A stretch of DNA of 64,000 bases from Prescottella equi (GCF_002094305.1 NZ_LWTX01000004.1:329805-393804), one strand, 5' to 3'; counted from the first letter of the stretch, positions 8,161-20,236 are shown. The notes: a model not told the origin generated them from the sequence alone. Numbers and translations are program-made.

Positions 8161-9507
8161 ATGTCCGACCGTCCCCTCCCCACCTTCGCGCAGCTCGGTC
8201 TGCCCCCGATACTGGTGCACGCCCTCGGCCGCGCGGGTGTTTCGGCGCCGTTCCCGATCCAGGCTGCCACCATTCCCGACATCCTCGCCGGACGTGACGT
8301 TCTCGGTCGCGGCCCCACCGGGTCGGGCAAGACCCTGGCGTTCGGTCTGCCGCTGCTGGTGCGCCTCAAGGGCGGGGCGAGTCGGCCGTCGCGTCCGCGC
8401 GCGGTGGTCCTGGCCCCCACCCGCGAGCTGGCCGCACAGATCGAGAAGGCGCTGGACGAACCGGCTCTCGCGCTGGGTCTACGGACGGCCACGATCGTCG
8501 GCGGCGTTCCGTTCAAGGCGCAGGCTGTCAAGCTCTCACGCACCGTCGACGTCGTGATCGCGACACCGGGCCGGCTCGCCGACCACGTGTCCCAGGGGAC
8601 GATCGCGCTCGACGACGTCCGCATCACCACCGTCGACGAGGCCGACCACATGGCCGAGCTGGGGTTCCTGCCGCAGGTCACCGAGATCCTGGACCGCACC
8701 CCGGAAACCGCGCAGCGGCTGCTGTTCTCGGCGACCCTCGACGGCGAGGTGGACACGCTCGTCGCGCGCTACCTGCACGACCCGGTCACGCACGCGACCG
8801 CGGAGGCCGTCGCCGCCGTCGACTCGATGGAGCACCACGTGCTGCACGTGCCGCGAGAGATCAAGTACCCCACCGTCGCCCGCATCGCGGCCCGCGAGGG
8901 CCGGACGCTGCTGTTCGTCCGAACCAAGGCGGGCGTGGACCGCCTCACCGACGAGTTGCGGGCGGTCGGGATCGCGGCGGGCGGCCTGCACGGCGACAAG
9001 CCGCAGGGCCACCGCACCCGGGTGCTCGCCGAGTTCGCCGGCGGGACCCTGCCGGTGCTGGTGGCGACCGATGTCGCAGCGCGGGGCATCCACGTCGACG
9101 ACGTCTCGCTCGTCGTGCACGTCGACCCGCCCACCGAACCCAAGGCGTACCTGCACCGCGCGGGCCGCACCGCCCGCGCCGGGGAGTCGGGTGTCGTGGT
9201 GACGGTGGTGACCGAGGACGAACGCGGTCCCGCCGCGAAGGTGATGCGTGCCGCCGGGGTGGACGTCGACCCACTCACCGTGGGCGGCCGCGACCGCCGC
9301 TGGGAGGCGGTGACCGGCGCCCGCGAGCCCAGCGGAACCCCGGTGCCCGAGCCCGAGACCGCATCCGCGGCACCCAAGAAGGAGGCCCCCGCGGACCGGC
9401 GGGGCCCGGGTCCGCAGCGCGGGTTCCGCGGACGCGGCGGGCCACGCCGCGACGGGACCGGCCGTCCCGAGTCCGGGCAGAGCCGCCGTCGGCGCGGCGG
9501 GAGCTGA
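8161..9507 (+). CDS. Second DEAD-box RNA helicase, short basic tail
   Basis: 448 residues from the ATG at 8161. It has the same motif series as the upstream helicase: FPIQAATIP, GPTGSGKT (about 52-59), PTREL, TPGR, DEAD (159-162), SAT, VATDVAARGI and HRAGRTARAG. After about residue 400 there is a short tail ending in RGFRGRGGPRRDG and SRRRRGGS, typical of RhlE-type proteins. It is clearly paralogous to the 759-residue helicase 2.3 kb upstream but lacks the long repeat array. The transporter gene starts three bases after its stop. Confidence 0.9.
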   Translation: MSDRPLPTFAQLGLPPILVHALGRAGVSAPFPIQAATIPDILAGRDVLGRGPTGSGKTLAFGLPLLVRLKGGASRPSRPRAVVLAPTRELAAQIEKALDEPALALGLRTATIVGGVPFKAQAVKLSRTVDVVIATPGRLADHVSQGTIALDDVRITTVDEADHMAELGFLPQVTEILDRTPETAQRLLFSATLDGEVDTLVARYLHDPVTHATAEAVAAVDSMEHHVLHVPREIKYPTVARIAAREGRTLLFVRTKAGVDRLTDELRAVGIAAGGLHGDKPQGHRTRVLAEFAGGTLPVLVATDVAARGIHVDDVSLVVHVDPPTEPKAYLHRAGRTARAGESGVVVTVVTEDERGPAAKVMRAAGVDVDPLTVGGRDRRWEAVTGAREPSGTPVPEPETASAAPKKEAPADRRGPGPQRGFRGRGGPRRDGTGRPESGQSRRRRGGS

Positions 9508-9510
9508 CCG

Positions 9511-10386
9511 ATGTCCGGGCTGCCCGCCGCCTCGATCCTGTGCGCGCTCATCGCCGCGTTCCTGTTCGCGTGCGCGTCGGTGGCCCAGCAGACCGCGGCG
9601 GCGCAGGTTCCCGAGGACCGATCGCTCATCGCGGCTCTGGTGCGCACCCCACGCTGGTGGGCGGGAATCGTCGGGGACGGCGGAGGCTACCTGTTCCAGG
9701 TGATCGCGCTCGCACTCGGCTCGGTGCTGGTGGTGCAGCCACTGCTGGTGTCGATGCTGCTGTTCGCGCTGCCGCTGTCGGCGAAGTTCTCCGGGCACCG
9801 GCTCACCCGACGTTCGTGGGCGCTGGCGATCGCACTGACGGCCGCGCTCGCGGTGTTCCTCGTCGTCGGCAATCCCACCGAGGGCGGCACCGACGCACCG
9901 TGGGCGCAGTGGTCGGTGCCGCTGATCACGGTGGTGGTGCTCGTCGCCGGCGCGACCGCGCTCGGGTTGTCGCCGCGGATGGATCCGGGGTGGCGGGCGC
10001 TGCTGCTCGGCACGGCGAGCGGCGCGCTGTACGGAGTCGCGGTGGCGTTCACCAAGTACGTCACCGACCTCCTCGAGCACGGGGTAGGACACCTGCTCGG
10101 CGCGTGGCAGACCTACGCCCTGCTCGCCGCCGGGGTCGTCGGCGTGTACCTCCAGCAGCGCGCGTTCCAGGTGGGGCCGCTGTCGGCATCGCTGCCCGCA
10201 ATGACGATCGGCGAGCCGGTGGTCGCGATCTTCCTCGGCATGACCGTGCTCGACGAGCGCCTGCAGGTCTCCGGGATCGGTCTGGCCGTCGTCGCCGCGG
10301 CGATCGTCGTGATGCTGGCGACCACGATCGCGCTCTCGCGCGACCAGGCCACGCTGCAACCCGAGGCGGAGTCCGTCGCGAACTGA
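9511..10386 (+). CDS. DMT-superfamily (EamA-like) integral membrane transporter
   Basis: 291 residues with about nine to ten hydrophobic segments and almost no hydrophilic domain, starting at the ATG three bases after the helicase stop. The arrangement of two similar halves, with short loops and conserved Gly/Pro in LSPRMDPGW and GEPVVAIFLGM, fits the drug/metabolite transporter superfamily (DMT). The end of the second half (GEPVVAIFLG...LDERLQVSGIGLAVVAAAIV) is the typical EamA signature. The substrate is unknown. Confidence 0.8.
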   Translation: MSGLPAASILCALIAAFLFACASVAQQTAAAQVPEDRSLIAALVRTPRWWAGIVGDGGGYLFQVIALALGSVLVVQPLLVSMLLFALPLSAKFSGHRLTRRSWALAIALTAALAVFLVVGNPTEGGTDAPWAQWSVPLITVVVLVAGATALGLSPRMDPGWRALLLGTASGALYGVAVAFTKYVTDLLEHGVGHLLGAWQTYALLAAGVVGVYLQQRAFQVGPLSASLPAMTIGEPVVAIFLGMTVLDERLQVSGIGLAVVAAAIVVMLATTIALSRDQATLQPEAESVAN

Positions 10387-10418
10387 AGGGGAATGCCTGC
10401 CCGCCGCCCGGACGTTGA

Positions 10419-12965
<2,547 letters not shown>

Positions 12966-13014
12966 CCCAGCACTGAGCGGGATGTCTGTTTCATCCCGTT
13001 CGATTCGCGCCCGA

Positions 13015-13020
13015 TATAGT
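13015..13020 (+). promoter_or_regulatory. Probable promoter (-10) for the CNNM operon
   Basis: TATAGT stands 50 bases after the guaB1 stop, with a weak -35-like TCATCC 18 bases upstream. Transcription would start near 13027, giving about a 75-base leader before the small ORF at 13102. This fits an independent operon for the small ORF and the two CNNM genes. Confidence 0.45.
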
Positions 13021-13101
13021 GGTGGCTTCGTTTCCTGAAATATCGTCGGCGCTGCTTCGGTTGAAACCGACGACATGTGCCGCCCGACAGAGAGGACGCC
13101 G

Positions 13102-13257
13102 GTGCCCGAGGCACCCATACACACGCCCCCCGACGCACAGCCCGTCGCGACCGCTTCGGGCCCGGACGCCGAGTCCGAGGGCTCCCCTAGCGAGCCGGGT
13201 GACAAACCCGGCGCCCCCAGCAACTCCCCCTCCCCGGGTCGGGTGGTGCTGACGTGA
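13102..13257 (+). CDS. Small Pro/Ser/Ala-rich ORF coupled to the CNNM gene (unrecognised)
   Basis: 51 residues starting [20 protein letters not shown] and ending GRVVLT. A GAGAGGA site lies six bases before the GTG. Its TGA (13255-13257) overlaps the GTG of the CNNM gene (13254-13256), and that CNNM start has only a weak ribosome binding site of its own. It has no hydrophobic segment and looks disordered. It may be a real small protein, a leader peptide that couples translation, or a chance open frame in GC-rich DNA. I know of no named family. Confidence 0.35.
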   Translation: MPEAPIHTPPDAQPVATASGPDAESEGSPSEPGDKPGAPSNSPSPGRVVLT

Positions 13258-14624
13258 ACGTCGCACTGACCGTCCTCAGCCTGGTCGGCTTCATCGCCTT
13301 GACCGCAGGCACCGCCCTCTTCGTGGCGGCCGAATTCTCCCTGACCGCGCTCGAGCGCAGCACCGTCGACGCCCACGCGCGCGGCGGCGATCGGCGTGCC
13401 CGGCAGGTCCAGCACGCGCATCGCACGCTGTCGTTCCAGCTGTCCGGCGCCCAGTTGGGCATCACCATCACGACACTGATCACCGGTTACCTGGCCGAGC
13501 CCGTGCTCGCGCGGTTCATCACCCCGCTGCTCACCGGCGTCGGGCTGTCCGATGCCACGGCCGGCGGCATCTCGCTGGCCCTCGCGCTGATCATCGCGAC
13601 GTCGTTCTCGATGATCTTCGGAGAGCTGGTGCCCAAGAACCTGGCGATTTCGAGGCCGCTGCCGACCGCCCGCGCCACCGCGGGGCTGCAGGCCGGCTTC
13701 TCGCTGATCTTCAAGTGGGCGATCAACGGGCTCAACGGCACCGCCAACTGGGTGGTCCGCCGTCTCGGCATCGAGCCCGCCGAGGAACTGCGATCGGCCC
13801 GGTCGCCACAGGAACTCGGCTCCCTCGTCCGCACGTCCGCCGAGCGCGGATCGCTCGACGCCGGCACCGCGCTGCTGGTGAACCGATCGCTGCGCTTCGG
13901 CGAACTGAGCGCCGAGGAGTTGATGACACCCCGCGTGAAGATCGAGACACTCGATACCGACGCCACGGTGACCGATCTGCTCGAGGCCGCCTCGCGCACC
14001 GGATTCTCGCGATTCCCGGTCGTCGACGGCGATCTGGACAACACGATCGGTGTCGTTCACATCAAGCACGCGTTCACCGTGCCCGCGGCCCGCCGTTCCA
14101 CCACCCGGCTGGATTCGCTCGCGCAGGCCGTGCCGGTGGTGCCGTCGACGCTCGACGGCGACGCGGTGATGGAACAGGTCCGCGCGGACGGCATGCAGGT
14201 CGCCCTCGTCGTCGACGAGTACGGCGGCACCGCCGGCGTCGTGACGATGGAGGACCTCATCGAGGAGATCCTCGGGGACGTCCGCGACGAGCACGACGAA
14301 CCCGAGATCGACGTCCAGCGGGTGGGCCACAGCTGGGCCTGCTCCGGACTGCTGCGCACCGACGAGGTCAGCCGTGCCACCGGCTACCTCGCTCCCGAGG
14401 GCGAGTACGACACGCTCGGCGGCCTGGTGCTCACGTCGCTCGGCCGCATCCCGGTCGAGGGCGACGAGGTGGCACTGCCGGACGCGAACGGCCTGCCCGC
14501 CGGCCCCGACGGCCGCGGCTGGATCGCCCGGGTCCTGACGATGGACGGTCGCCGCATCGACCGGGTTTTGCTCACCCCGGTGCCGGCGATCGAGCCGGCG
14601 CGGGAGGTGACGCACCATGGGTGA
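13254..14624 (+). CDS. CNNM/CorC-type hemolysin-family membrane protein, full length
   Basis: 456 residues. The N-terminal DUF21 domain has three to four membrane helices (start [20 protein letters not shown], with [12 protein letters not shown] and [12 protein letters not shown]). Two CBS domains follow at about 215-340 ([40 protein letters not shown]), then a C-terminal CorC/HlyC domain. The family is linked to Mg2+/divalent-cation efflux and sensing; the old label hemolysin is not a function. It matches Rv1842c of M. tuberculosis. The next gene overlaps it by eight bases and encodes a shorter paralogue, so a hetero-oligomer is plausible. Confidence 0.88.
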   Translation: MNVALTVLSLVGFIALTAGTALFVAAEFSLTALERSTVDAHARGGDRRARQVQHAHRTLSFQLSGAQLGITITTLITGYLAEPVLARFITPLLTGVGLSDATAGGISLALALIIATSFSMIFGELVPKNLAISRPLPTARATAGLQAGFSLIFKWAINGLNGTANWVVRRLGIEPAEELRSARSPQELGSLVRTSAERGSLDAGTALLVNRSLRFGELSAEELMTPRVKIETLDTDATVTDLLEAASRTGFSRFPVVDGDLDNTIGVVHIKHAFTVPAARRSTTRLDSLAQAVPVVPSTLDGDAVMEQVRADGMQVALVVDEYGGTAGVVTMEDLIEEILGDVRDEHDEPEIDVQRVGHSWACSGLLRTDEVSRATGYLAPEGEYDTLGGLVLTSLGRIPVEGDEVALPDANGLPAGPDGRGWIARVLTMDGRRIDRVLLTPVPAIEPAREVTHHG

Positions 14625-15705
14625 CCTGTTCGGTGTTCTGCTCACCGTCGTCCTTCTGGCCGGCAACGCGTTCTTCGTGGGCGCCGAGTTCGCGCTCATC
14701 ACCGCCCGCAGGGACCGGCTCGACGCGCTGCACGCGCAGGGCAAGAAGCGTGCGGCCACCGTCATCAAGGCCGGCGAGAACCTGTCGCTGATGCTCGCCG
14801 GGGCCCAATTGGGCATCACGATCTGCTCGATCCTGCTCGGTAAGGTCGGCGAACCCGCCATCGCGCACCTCATCGAGGCCCCGATGGACGCGCTCGGCGT
14901 ACCCGACGCCCTGCTCCACCCGATCGCGTTCACGATCGCGCTGGGTCTGGTCGTCGTGTTGCACATCCTGCTCGGCGAGATGGTCCCCAAGAACATCGCG
15001 ATCGCCGGACCGGAGAAGACCGCGATGCTGCTGGTGCCCGCGCACCTGGCGTTCATCAAGCTCGCCAGGCCGCTCATCGCGTTCTACAACATCAGCGCCA
15101 ACGGCATCCTGAAGATGCTGCGCGTGGAACCGAAGGACGAGCTCGACGCCACGGTGTCCACGATGGAGCTGTCCGAGATGATCGGCGAATCCCACACCGA
15201 GGGCCTGATCGACGAGGAGGAGCACCGCCGGCTGACGCAGGCGCTCGAGACCGAGGGCCGCACCGTCGCCGACGTCATGATCCCGTCGGCCAAGATGCGC
15301 ACCGTCCCCTTCCGGGACGGCGGCACCACGCTGGGAGCGGTGGAGGAAGCGGTCGTGCAGACCGGCTACTCGCGCTACCCGGTGCGCGGCGCCGACGGTG
15401 CTCTGATCGGCTACCTGCACCTCAAGGACGTGCTCGATCGGATCGCCGACGAGGCCGCCGGACCCGAGACGGTGATCCCGCGCTCGGACATCCGCCGGCT
15501 GCCGCTGATCTCGGTGACGCTGCCGCTCGACGACGCGCTCGCCCGGCTGCGCCGCACCAACTCGCACCTCGGTGCGGTGGTCGACGCGTCGGGTGCGGTG
15601 ATCGGTATCGTCGCGCTCGAGGATCTGGTCGAGGAGTTCGTCGGCACGGTGCGGGACGGCACCCACCGGATCGTCGACGTCGTACCCGGTCAGAAGGCGG
15701 TCTGA
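14617..15705 (+). CDS. CNNM/CorC-type membrane protein, short paralogue without CorC domain
   Basis: 362 residues. The ATG lies inside the end of the previous gene (eight-base overlap), indicating translational coupling. DUF21 at the N-terminus ([34 protein letters not shown]) and two CBS domains (about 205-335) are present. The protein ends just after the second CBS ([16 protein letters not shown]), so the CorC/HlyC transporter-associated domain is missing. In M. tuberculosis Rv1841c sits in the same place. The pair may work together, with the full-length partner providing the CorC domain. Confidence 0.87.
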   Translation: MGDLFGVLLTVVLLAGNAFFVGAEFALITARRDRLDALHAQGKKRAATVIKAGENLSLMLAGAQLGITICSILLGKVGEPAIAHLIEAPMDALGVPDALLHPIAFTIALGLVVVLHILLGEMVPKNIAIAGPEKTAMLLVPAHLAFIKLARPLIAFYNISANGILKMLRVEPKDELDATVSTMELSEMIGESHTEGLIDEEEHRRLTQALETEGRTVADVMIPSAKMRTVPFRDGGTTLGAVEEAVVQTGYSRYPVRGADGALIGYLHLKDVLDRIADEAAGPETVIPRSDIRRLPLISVTLPLDDALARLRRTNSHLGAVVDASGAVIGIVALEDLVEEFVGTVRDGTHRIVDVVPGQKAV

Positions 15706-15710
15706 GAGTA

Positions 15711-16589
15711 GTGAGTTCGGCAGTTCTGCCGGAAGAGGTGTGGACTGCCCGGCGGGACCGCCACCGAGAGGTGGTGGCGGATCTCGTCGGGCCGCACCTG
15801 CAGCGCAAGGCCGCGGGCGTCAAGCATCCCGTGCACGACTTCCTGTTCACCTACTACAGCGTCAAACCGAACCAACTGCGCCGCTGGCATCCCGGGTACG
15901 GCACCGCCCTCGCCGGGCCGTCGGCGCGCGACTACCTCATCTACGCCGGCTACGAAACCGCCGACGATCTGGTGGCCCTGTCCCCCGACGTCCTGGCACG
16001 GCGTCGCGAGACGGTCGAATTCGTCGCCGAGCTGCTGTCCGCCACCGCCGCCCGGCGCCCCCAGCTGAGCTGCTTCGGTCTGCACGAGTGGGCGATGGTG
16101 TACCGCGGCGGCGAGGAAGCGGTGCGGCACGCGCAGGTCCCGCTGCGACTGGGGCACGCCGGCACCGACGAAGTGGTCGAGTCGATGCAACTGCGCTGCA
16201 CGCACTTCGACGCGTTCCGCTTCTTCACCCCCGACGCGGTCCCCCGCAACGAGGCAGCGCTCACGCGGGACACGCAGGTCGCCCGGGAACAGCCCGGCTG
16301 CCTGCACGCGGGCATGGACCTGTACAAGTGGGCGACCAAGCTCGGGCCGCTCGTCGAATCCGAACTCGTCATCGACTGTTTCCGTTTGGCAACGGACGCG
16401 CGGGAGTTGGACATGAAGGCCAGCCCCTACGACCTGACCGAGTACGGGTACGAACCCGTCCGCATCGAGACCCCCCAGGGGCGCGCCGACTACGTCCGCG
16501 AGCAGGTGTCGCTGGCGGAACGGGCCGCGCGACTGCGGACGCACCTGGTCGAACGGTGCCGGGCACTGCTGGTCACGGCGCACAGTTAG
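15711..16589 (+). CDS. Conserved actinobacterial protein often labelled 3-methyladenine DNA glycosylase
   Basis: 292 residues starting at a GTG five bases after the CNNM stop, so probably in the same transcript. Conserved-looking blocks are HPVHDFLFTYYSVKPNQLRR, CFGLHEWAMVYRG, and LRCTHFDAFRFF followed by PGCLHAGMDLYKWATKLGP. The many His, Trp, Asp and Tyr residues suggest an active site rather than a structural protein. I see none of the helix-hairpin-helix features of known alkyl-base glycosylases, so the label that database entries commonly carry is weakly founded. The function is best treated as unknown. Confidence 0.7.
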   Translation: MSSAVLPEEVWTARRDRHREVVADLVGPHLQRKAAGVKHPVHDFLFTYYSVKPNQLRRWHPGYGTALAGPSARDYLIYAGYETADDLVALSPDVLARRRETVEFVAELLSATAARRPQLSCFGLHEWAMVYRGGEEAVRHAQVPLRLGHAGTDEVVESMQLRCTHFDAFRFFTPDAVPRNEAALTRDTQVAREQPGCLHAGMDLYKWATKLGPLVESELVIDCFRLATDARELDMKASPYDLTEYGYEPVRIETPQGRADYVREQVSLAERAARLRTHLVERCRALLVTAHS

Positions 16590-16728
16590 CCATATCCAGC
16601 CGTCACGGCCGATGCCGCAGCAGCGCATCGCCGACTACACCGGCACCGGCCGGTTCGTGCGCGGCGCCTCCACCCGGCCCGGCGAGTAGTCTCGGTTGTG
16701 TTGATCTGACGGAAACGTAGGTGGCGGA

Positions 16729-19071
16729 ATGGCCGACGTCGACACCCTCGGGCCCCACCAGGCGTCCGGTCCGTCGCCCGGTCACGGCCGACTCCCGGCC
16801 GATCTCACCAGTTTCGTCGGTCGCCGCCACGAACTCACTGCGGTTCGTGGCGCGCTCACCGAATGCCGTCTCGTGACGCTCACCGGCATCGGCGGTGTCG
16901 GCAAGACCAGGCTCGCTCTGCGCGTCGCGACCTCGGTCCGGCGGAACTTCCCCGACGGCGTGTGGCTCATCGAACTCGCCGATGTCCACGACCCGGACTT
17001 CGTCGTCGACGTCGTCGCCACCACGCTGGGGGTGCGCGACTACACCGGCCGCCCACCCCGGGATTCGCTCGTCGAAGCCATGGCCGAGGGGGCCAGGCTC
17101 CTCGTTCTCGACAATTGCGAACAGGTCGTCGACGCGGTCGCGGAGCTGGTCCAGACGTTGCTGGAGCGGTGCGCCGGCCTGCATGTCCTCACCACGAGCC
17201 GGGAACTGCTCGGACTCGGCTGCGAGACCGTCATTCCGGTGTCCCCGCTGACCACGCCGAGCCGGGACCGGAGCCAACCGGTGATCAAGGTGTCCCGGTT
17301 CGACGCCGTCGCCCTGTTCGCCGAACGGGCCGCCTCCGCGGTGCCGGGGTTCGCACTGACGGACGACAACACCGCGACGATCGCCAAGATCTGCGCCCGG
17401 CTCGACGGGTTGCCGCTGGCAATCGAACTGGCTGCGGCCCGCACCCGCGCCCTGTCACCCGAGCAGATCCTGCAGCGCCTGATCGAGCGTCGCGGCCTGC
17501 TGACGTGGAGCAGTCGAGGTGTGCCGCCCCGACAGCAGACGCTGAAGTGGAGCATCGGGTGGAGCTACGACCTGTGCACCCCCGAGGAACAGCAGCTGTG
17601 GCGCCGGCTGTCGCTGTTCACCGGGAGCTTCGACATCGACGACGTCGAGCACATCTGCGGGGAGGACTGTGCCGGCGACCTGCTCGACATCCTGGCGTCG
17701 TTGGTGGACAAGTCGATCATCGTCCGCGAGGACGCCCGCGGCCGGGCTCGCTACCGGATGCTCGACACGGTCCGTGGTTTCGGCCGCGAACAGCTGGACG
17801 AGACCGCGGGCGATGTGAATCTGCGGTTGCGGTTCCGCGACTGGTACACCCGGATGGCGCTGGACGCGGAGGCCGACTGGATCAGTCCCCGGCAGCTCGA
17901 CTGGAGCGATCGGCTTCGCGGGGAACTGCCGAACCTGCGGGAGGCATTCGACTTCGCGATCGCCGAGAACGACGGAAGCGCGCTGCCCCTCGCGGCCGCC
18001 CTCTACCCGTTCTGGATCGCACGCGGCCTGTTCGCCGAGGGCCGGCGCTGGCTCCATCGCGCACTCGACCAAACCCACCGGCAACCGACCACCCTCCAGG
18101 CCAAATCGCTCTTCGCGGCCGCGATCCTGGCCGCCTTCCAAGGTGACCTCACGGTCGCCGCTGCCCGAGCCGAGGACGCGCTTGCACTGGAGTCGCCGGC
18201 GGCGGACCCGATCGCCCGCGCCTACGTCGCGATGGCCGCCGGGATCACAGCCTTCTGCAGCGGCGACCTCGAACAGGCTCGGGTACGCCTGCGGTTCGCG
18301 GCGGACACCCCCGGCGTCGACGCGTATCCGCAACTCCAGCTCGAGGCGCTCAGTCTGCTCGGCTGGGCCCACGTCGGTGACCACACCTCGCAGGCTCTGA
18401 CCTTCCAGGGCCGCGCTCTCGCCATCGCGCAGGGCCACGGCGAATACATTCATCGCGGCTATTCACTGTGGGCCAACGGAGTCGACACCTGGCGCTCGGG
18501 CGATCGCGAGCACGCAACCGAACTTCTCGAAGCGGGACTGCGCCTGACCCGGCAGACTCGCGATCCACTGATGGTCTTCACGTGCCTGCAGGCGCTGGCC
18601 TGGCTCGACGCGGAGAACGGTCAGGTGCGACGCGCGGCCGTCGTCATGGGAGCGGCCGACGCCCACCGCCGGCTCGTCGGTAGCAACCCGGTCTTCTTCC
18701 CCAATCTGCTCGTTCACCAGAACACCTACGAAGAGACGGTCCGCGAGGCGCTGGACGCGAAGACGCTCGACGCCGCGCACCGTGAGGGTGCATCGATGAC
18801 CACCGCGGACGCGATCGCGTACACGCTCGGTGAACAGTCCCGCGAGCCGATGCCGGACACGCCCGGTCAGGAGCGGACGGTGCTGACCAAGCGGGAGCAC
18901 GAGGTTGCCGAACTCGTCGCGGAAGGCCTGACCAACAAGGAGATCGCACAGAGGCTCACGATCTCGCGCCGCACCGTCGACGGCCACGTCGACCACATCC
19001 TGACGAAGCTGGGCTTCACCTCACGCGTGCAGGTCGCCAGCTGGATCACAGAGTCGGCGCCGACGGACTGA
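16729..19071 (+). CDS. STAND NTPase-LuxR transcriptional regulator
   Basis: 780 residues. The P-loop is TGIGGVGKT (residues 52-60), the Walker B-like region is LLVLDNCEQV (about 125), and GLPLAIELAAARTRAL follows as in NB-ARC/AfsR-type STAND ATPases. The middle (about 330-690) is helical and TPR-like. The C-terminus is a LuxR helix-turn-helix (LTKREHEVAELVAEGLTNKE, then TISRRTVDGHVDHIL). Such proteins integrate a small-molecule or protein signal with ATP binding and activate nearby or remote operons. No obvious target lies next to it. It starts at an ATG with AGGTGG upstream and ends nine bases before the convergent lipoate ligase gene. Confidence 0.88.
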   Translation: MADVDTLGPHQASGPSPGHGRLPADLTSFVGRRHELTAVRGALTECRLVTLTGIGGVGKTRLALRVATSVRRNFPDGVWLIELADVHDPDFVVDVVATTLGVRDYTGRPPRDSLVEAMAEGARLLVLDNCEQVVDAVAELVQTLLERCAGLHVLTTSRELLGLGCETVIPVSPLTTPSRDRSQPVIKVSRFDAVALFAERAASAVPGFALTDDNTATIAKICARLDGLPLAIELAAARTRALSPEQILQRLIERRGLLTWSSRGVPPRQQTLKWSIGWSYDLCTPEEQQLWRRLSLFTGSFDIDDVEHICGEDCAGDLLDILASLVDKSIIVREDARGRARYRMLDTVRGFGREQLDETAGDVNLRLRFRDWYTRMALDAEADWISPRQLDWSDRLRGELPNLREAFDFAIAENDGSALPLAAALYPFWIARGLFAEGRRWLHRALDQTHRQPTTLQAKSLFAAAILAAFQGDLTVAAARAEDALALESPAADPIARAYVAMAAGITAFCSGDLEQARVRLRFAADTPGVDAYPQLQLEALSLLGWAHVGDHTSQALTFQGRALAIAQGHGEYIHRGYSLWANGVDTWRSGDREHATELLEAGLRLTRQTRDPLMVFTCLQALAWLDAENGQVRRAAVVMGAADAHRRLVGSNPVFFPNLLVHQNTYEETVREALDAKTLDAAHREGASMTTADAIAYTLGEQSREPMPDTPGQERTVLTKREHEVAELVAEGLTNKEIAQRLTISRRTVDGHVDHILTKLGFTSRVQVASWITESAPTD

Positions 19072-19079
19072 CACCCCGG

Positions 19080-20129
19080 TCACGGCACCCGATACGTCCA
19101 CTCCGGGTTGGCGAACTTGGTGTCGACCAGTTGCTGCGCGGCCGCCAACTCGGCGTCGGTGTAAGCGCTGGTAGTCGTGTCGTAGCGGGCGCGGAAGTGC
19201 GCGAGGAAGGCGGCGATGATCGCATCGCGCGCCATCCCGGTCTGCGAGCGCATCGGGTCGACCCGTTTGCCGGAGCTGGTGATGCCCTTGTCGGATATCT
19301 TCTCCCGGCCGATGCGCAACACGTCGGTCATCTTGTCGGCGTCGATGTCGTAGGCCATGGTCACGTGGTGGACGACCGCACCGGCCGCGAAGCGTTTCTG
19401 CGCGGCGCCACCGATCTTGCCCTGTTCGGATGCGATGTCGTTGAGCGGGACGTACCGGGCCTTGATGCCGACGTCGGCGAGCGCGCCCATCACCCACTGG
19501 TCGAGGAACTCGTACGAGCGTTCGAAACTCAGCCCGTCGACCAGGGACGTGGGCACCGACAGCGAGTAGGTGATGCAGTTGCCCGGTTCCATGAACATCG
19601 CCCCGCCGCCGGAGATGCGTCGCACGATGCCGATACCGTGCCGGGCCGCGGCCTCCTCGTCGACCTCGTTGCGCACCGACTGGAACGAGCCGAGCACCAC
19701 CAGCGGAGAATCCCAGTCCCAGAATCGCAGCGTCGGGCGGCGCTCACCGGTGGCCACCTCCCGGGTGATCACCTCGTCGAGCGCGACGTGCATCGCCGGG
19801 TCCAGCACCACCGGTTCGATGACGTCGAAGGTGTGGTCGTGCCAGCTGGTCGCGTGGCCGAGCGCTCGGCGGATCGCGATACCGACCGATTCGGGGGTGA
19901 ATCCGATCAGAGCCACGTCGTCGCCGATCTTCTCGGCGATCGCCTGGCCGATTCGGGTGGCGTCGGCGGTGGTCGGCAGCCCGGTGACCGCGGCGACGAT
20001 GTCCTCGAGTGCGTCGTCCGGCTCGAGGAAGAAGTCGCCGGACAGCGCCACCCGGGACAGCTGCCCGTCCTCCACATCGACGTCGACGATCACGAGCTTG
20101 CCACCGGGAACCTTGTATTCACCACGCAC
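19080..20129 (-). CDS. Lipoate-protein ligase with accessory domain at the N-terminus
   Basis: 349 residues from the GTG at 20129. Residues 1 to ~90 (RGEYKVPGGKLV, then SGDFFLEPDDALEDIV) match the small accessory domain that normally sits at the C-terminus of bacterial LplA. The catalytic BPL/LplA-type domain follows: TLRFWDWDSPLVVLGSFQS, the lipoyl-AMP loop RRISGGGAMFMEPGN, and the QGKIGGAAQKRF block with its Lys. It activates lipoate with ATP and transfers it to E2 and GcvH proteins. GcvH, a likely substrate, is encoded 20 kb away. No strong ribosome binding site precedes the start, so the exact N-terminus is uncertain. Confidence 0.85.
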   Translation of the reverse strand: MRGEYKVPGGKLVIVDVDVEDGQLSRVALSGDFFLEPDDALEDIVAAVTGLPTTADATRIGQAIAEKIGDDVALIGFTPESVGIAIRRALGHATSWHDHTFDVIEPVVLDPAMHVALDEVITREVATGERRPTLRFWDWDSPLVVLGSFQSVRNEVDEEAAARHGIGIVRRISGGGAMFMEPGNCITYSLSVPTSLVDGLSFERSYEFLDQWVMGALADVGIKARYVPLNDIASEQGKIGGAAQKRFAAGAVVHHVTMAYDIDADKMTDVLRIGREKISDKGITSSGKRVDPMRSQTGMARDAIIAAFLAHFRARYDTTTSAYTDAELAAAQQLVDTKFANPEWTYRVP

Positions 20130-20236
20130 GAAAAGAAGCGTATCGGTGAGTGCGACAGCACGGTGATGCGGCAGCCGGGGACCCCTACTGTGGGAGCGCC
20201 CACGAAGGCACGAGCTCACGGAACGAGAGGAAGTCG

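Noticed and set aside
12966..13101. Possible magnesium riboswitch (M-box) upstream of the CNNM genes
   Set aside because: The conserved M-box core sequences are absent; only a short GTCGG/CCGAC pairing is visible, which is not enough to call a riboswitch.
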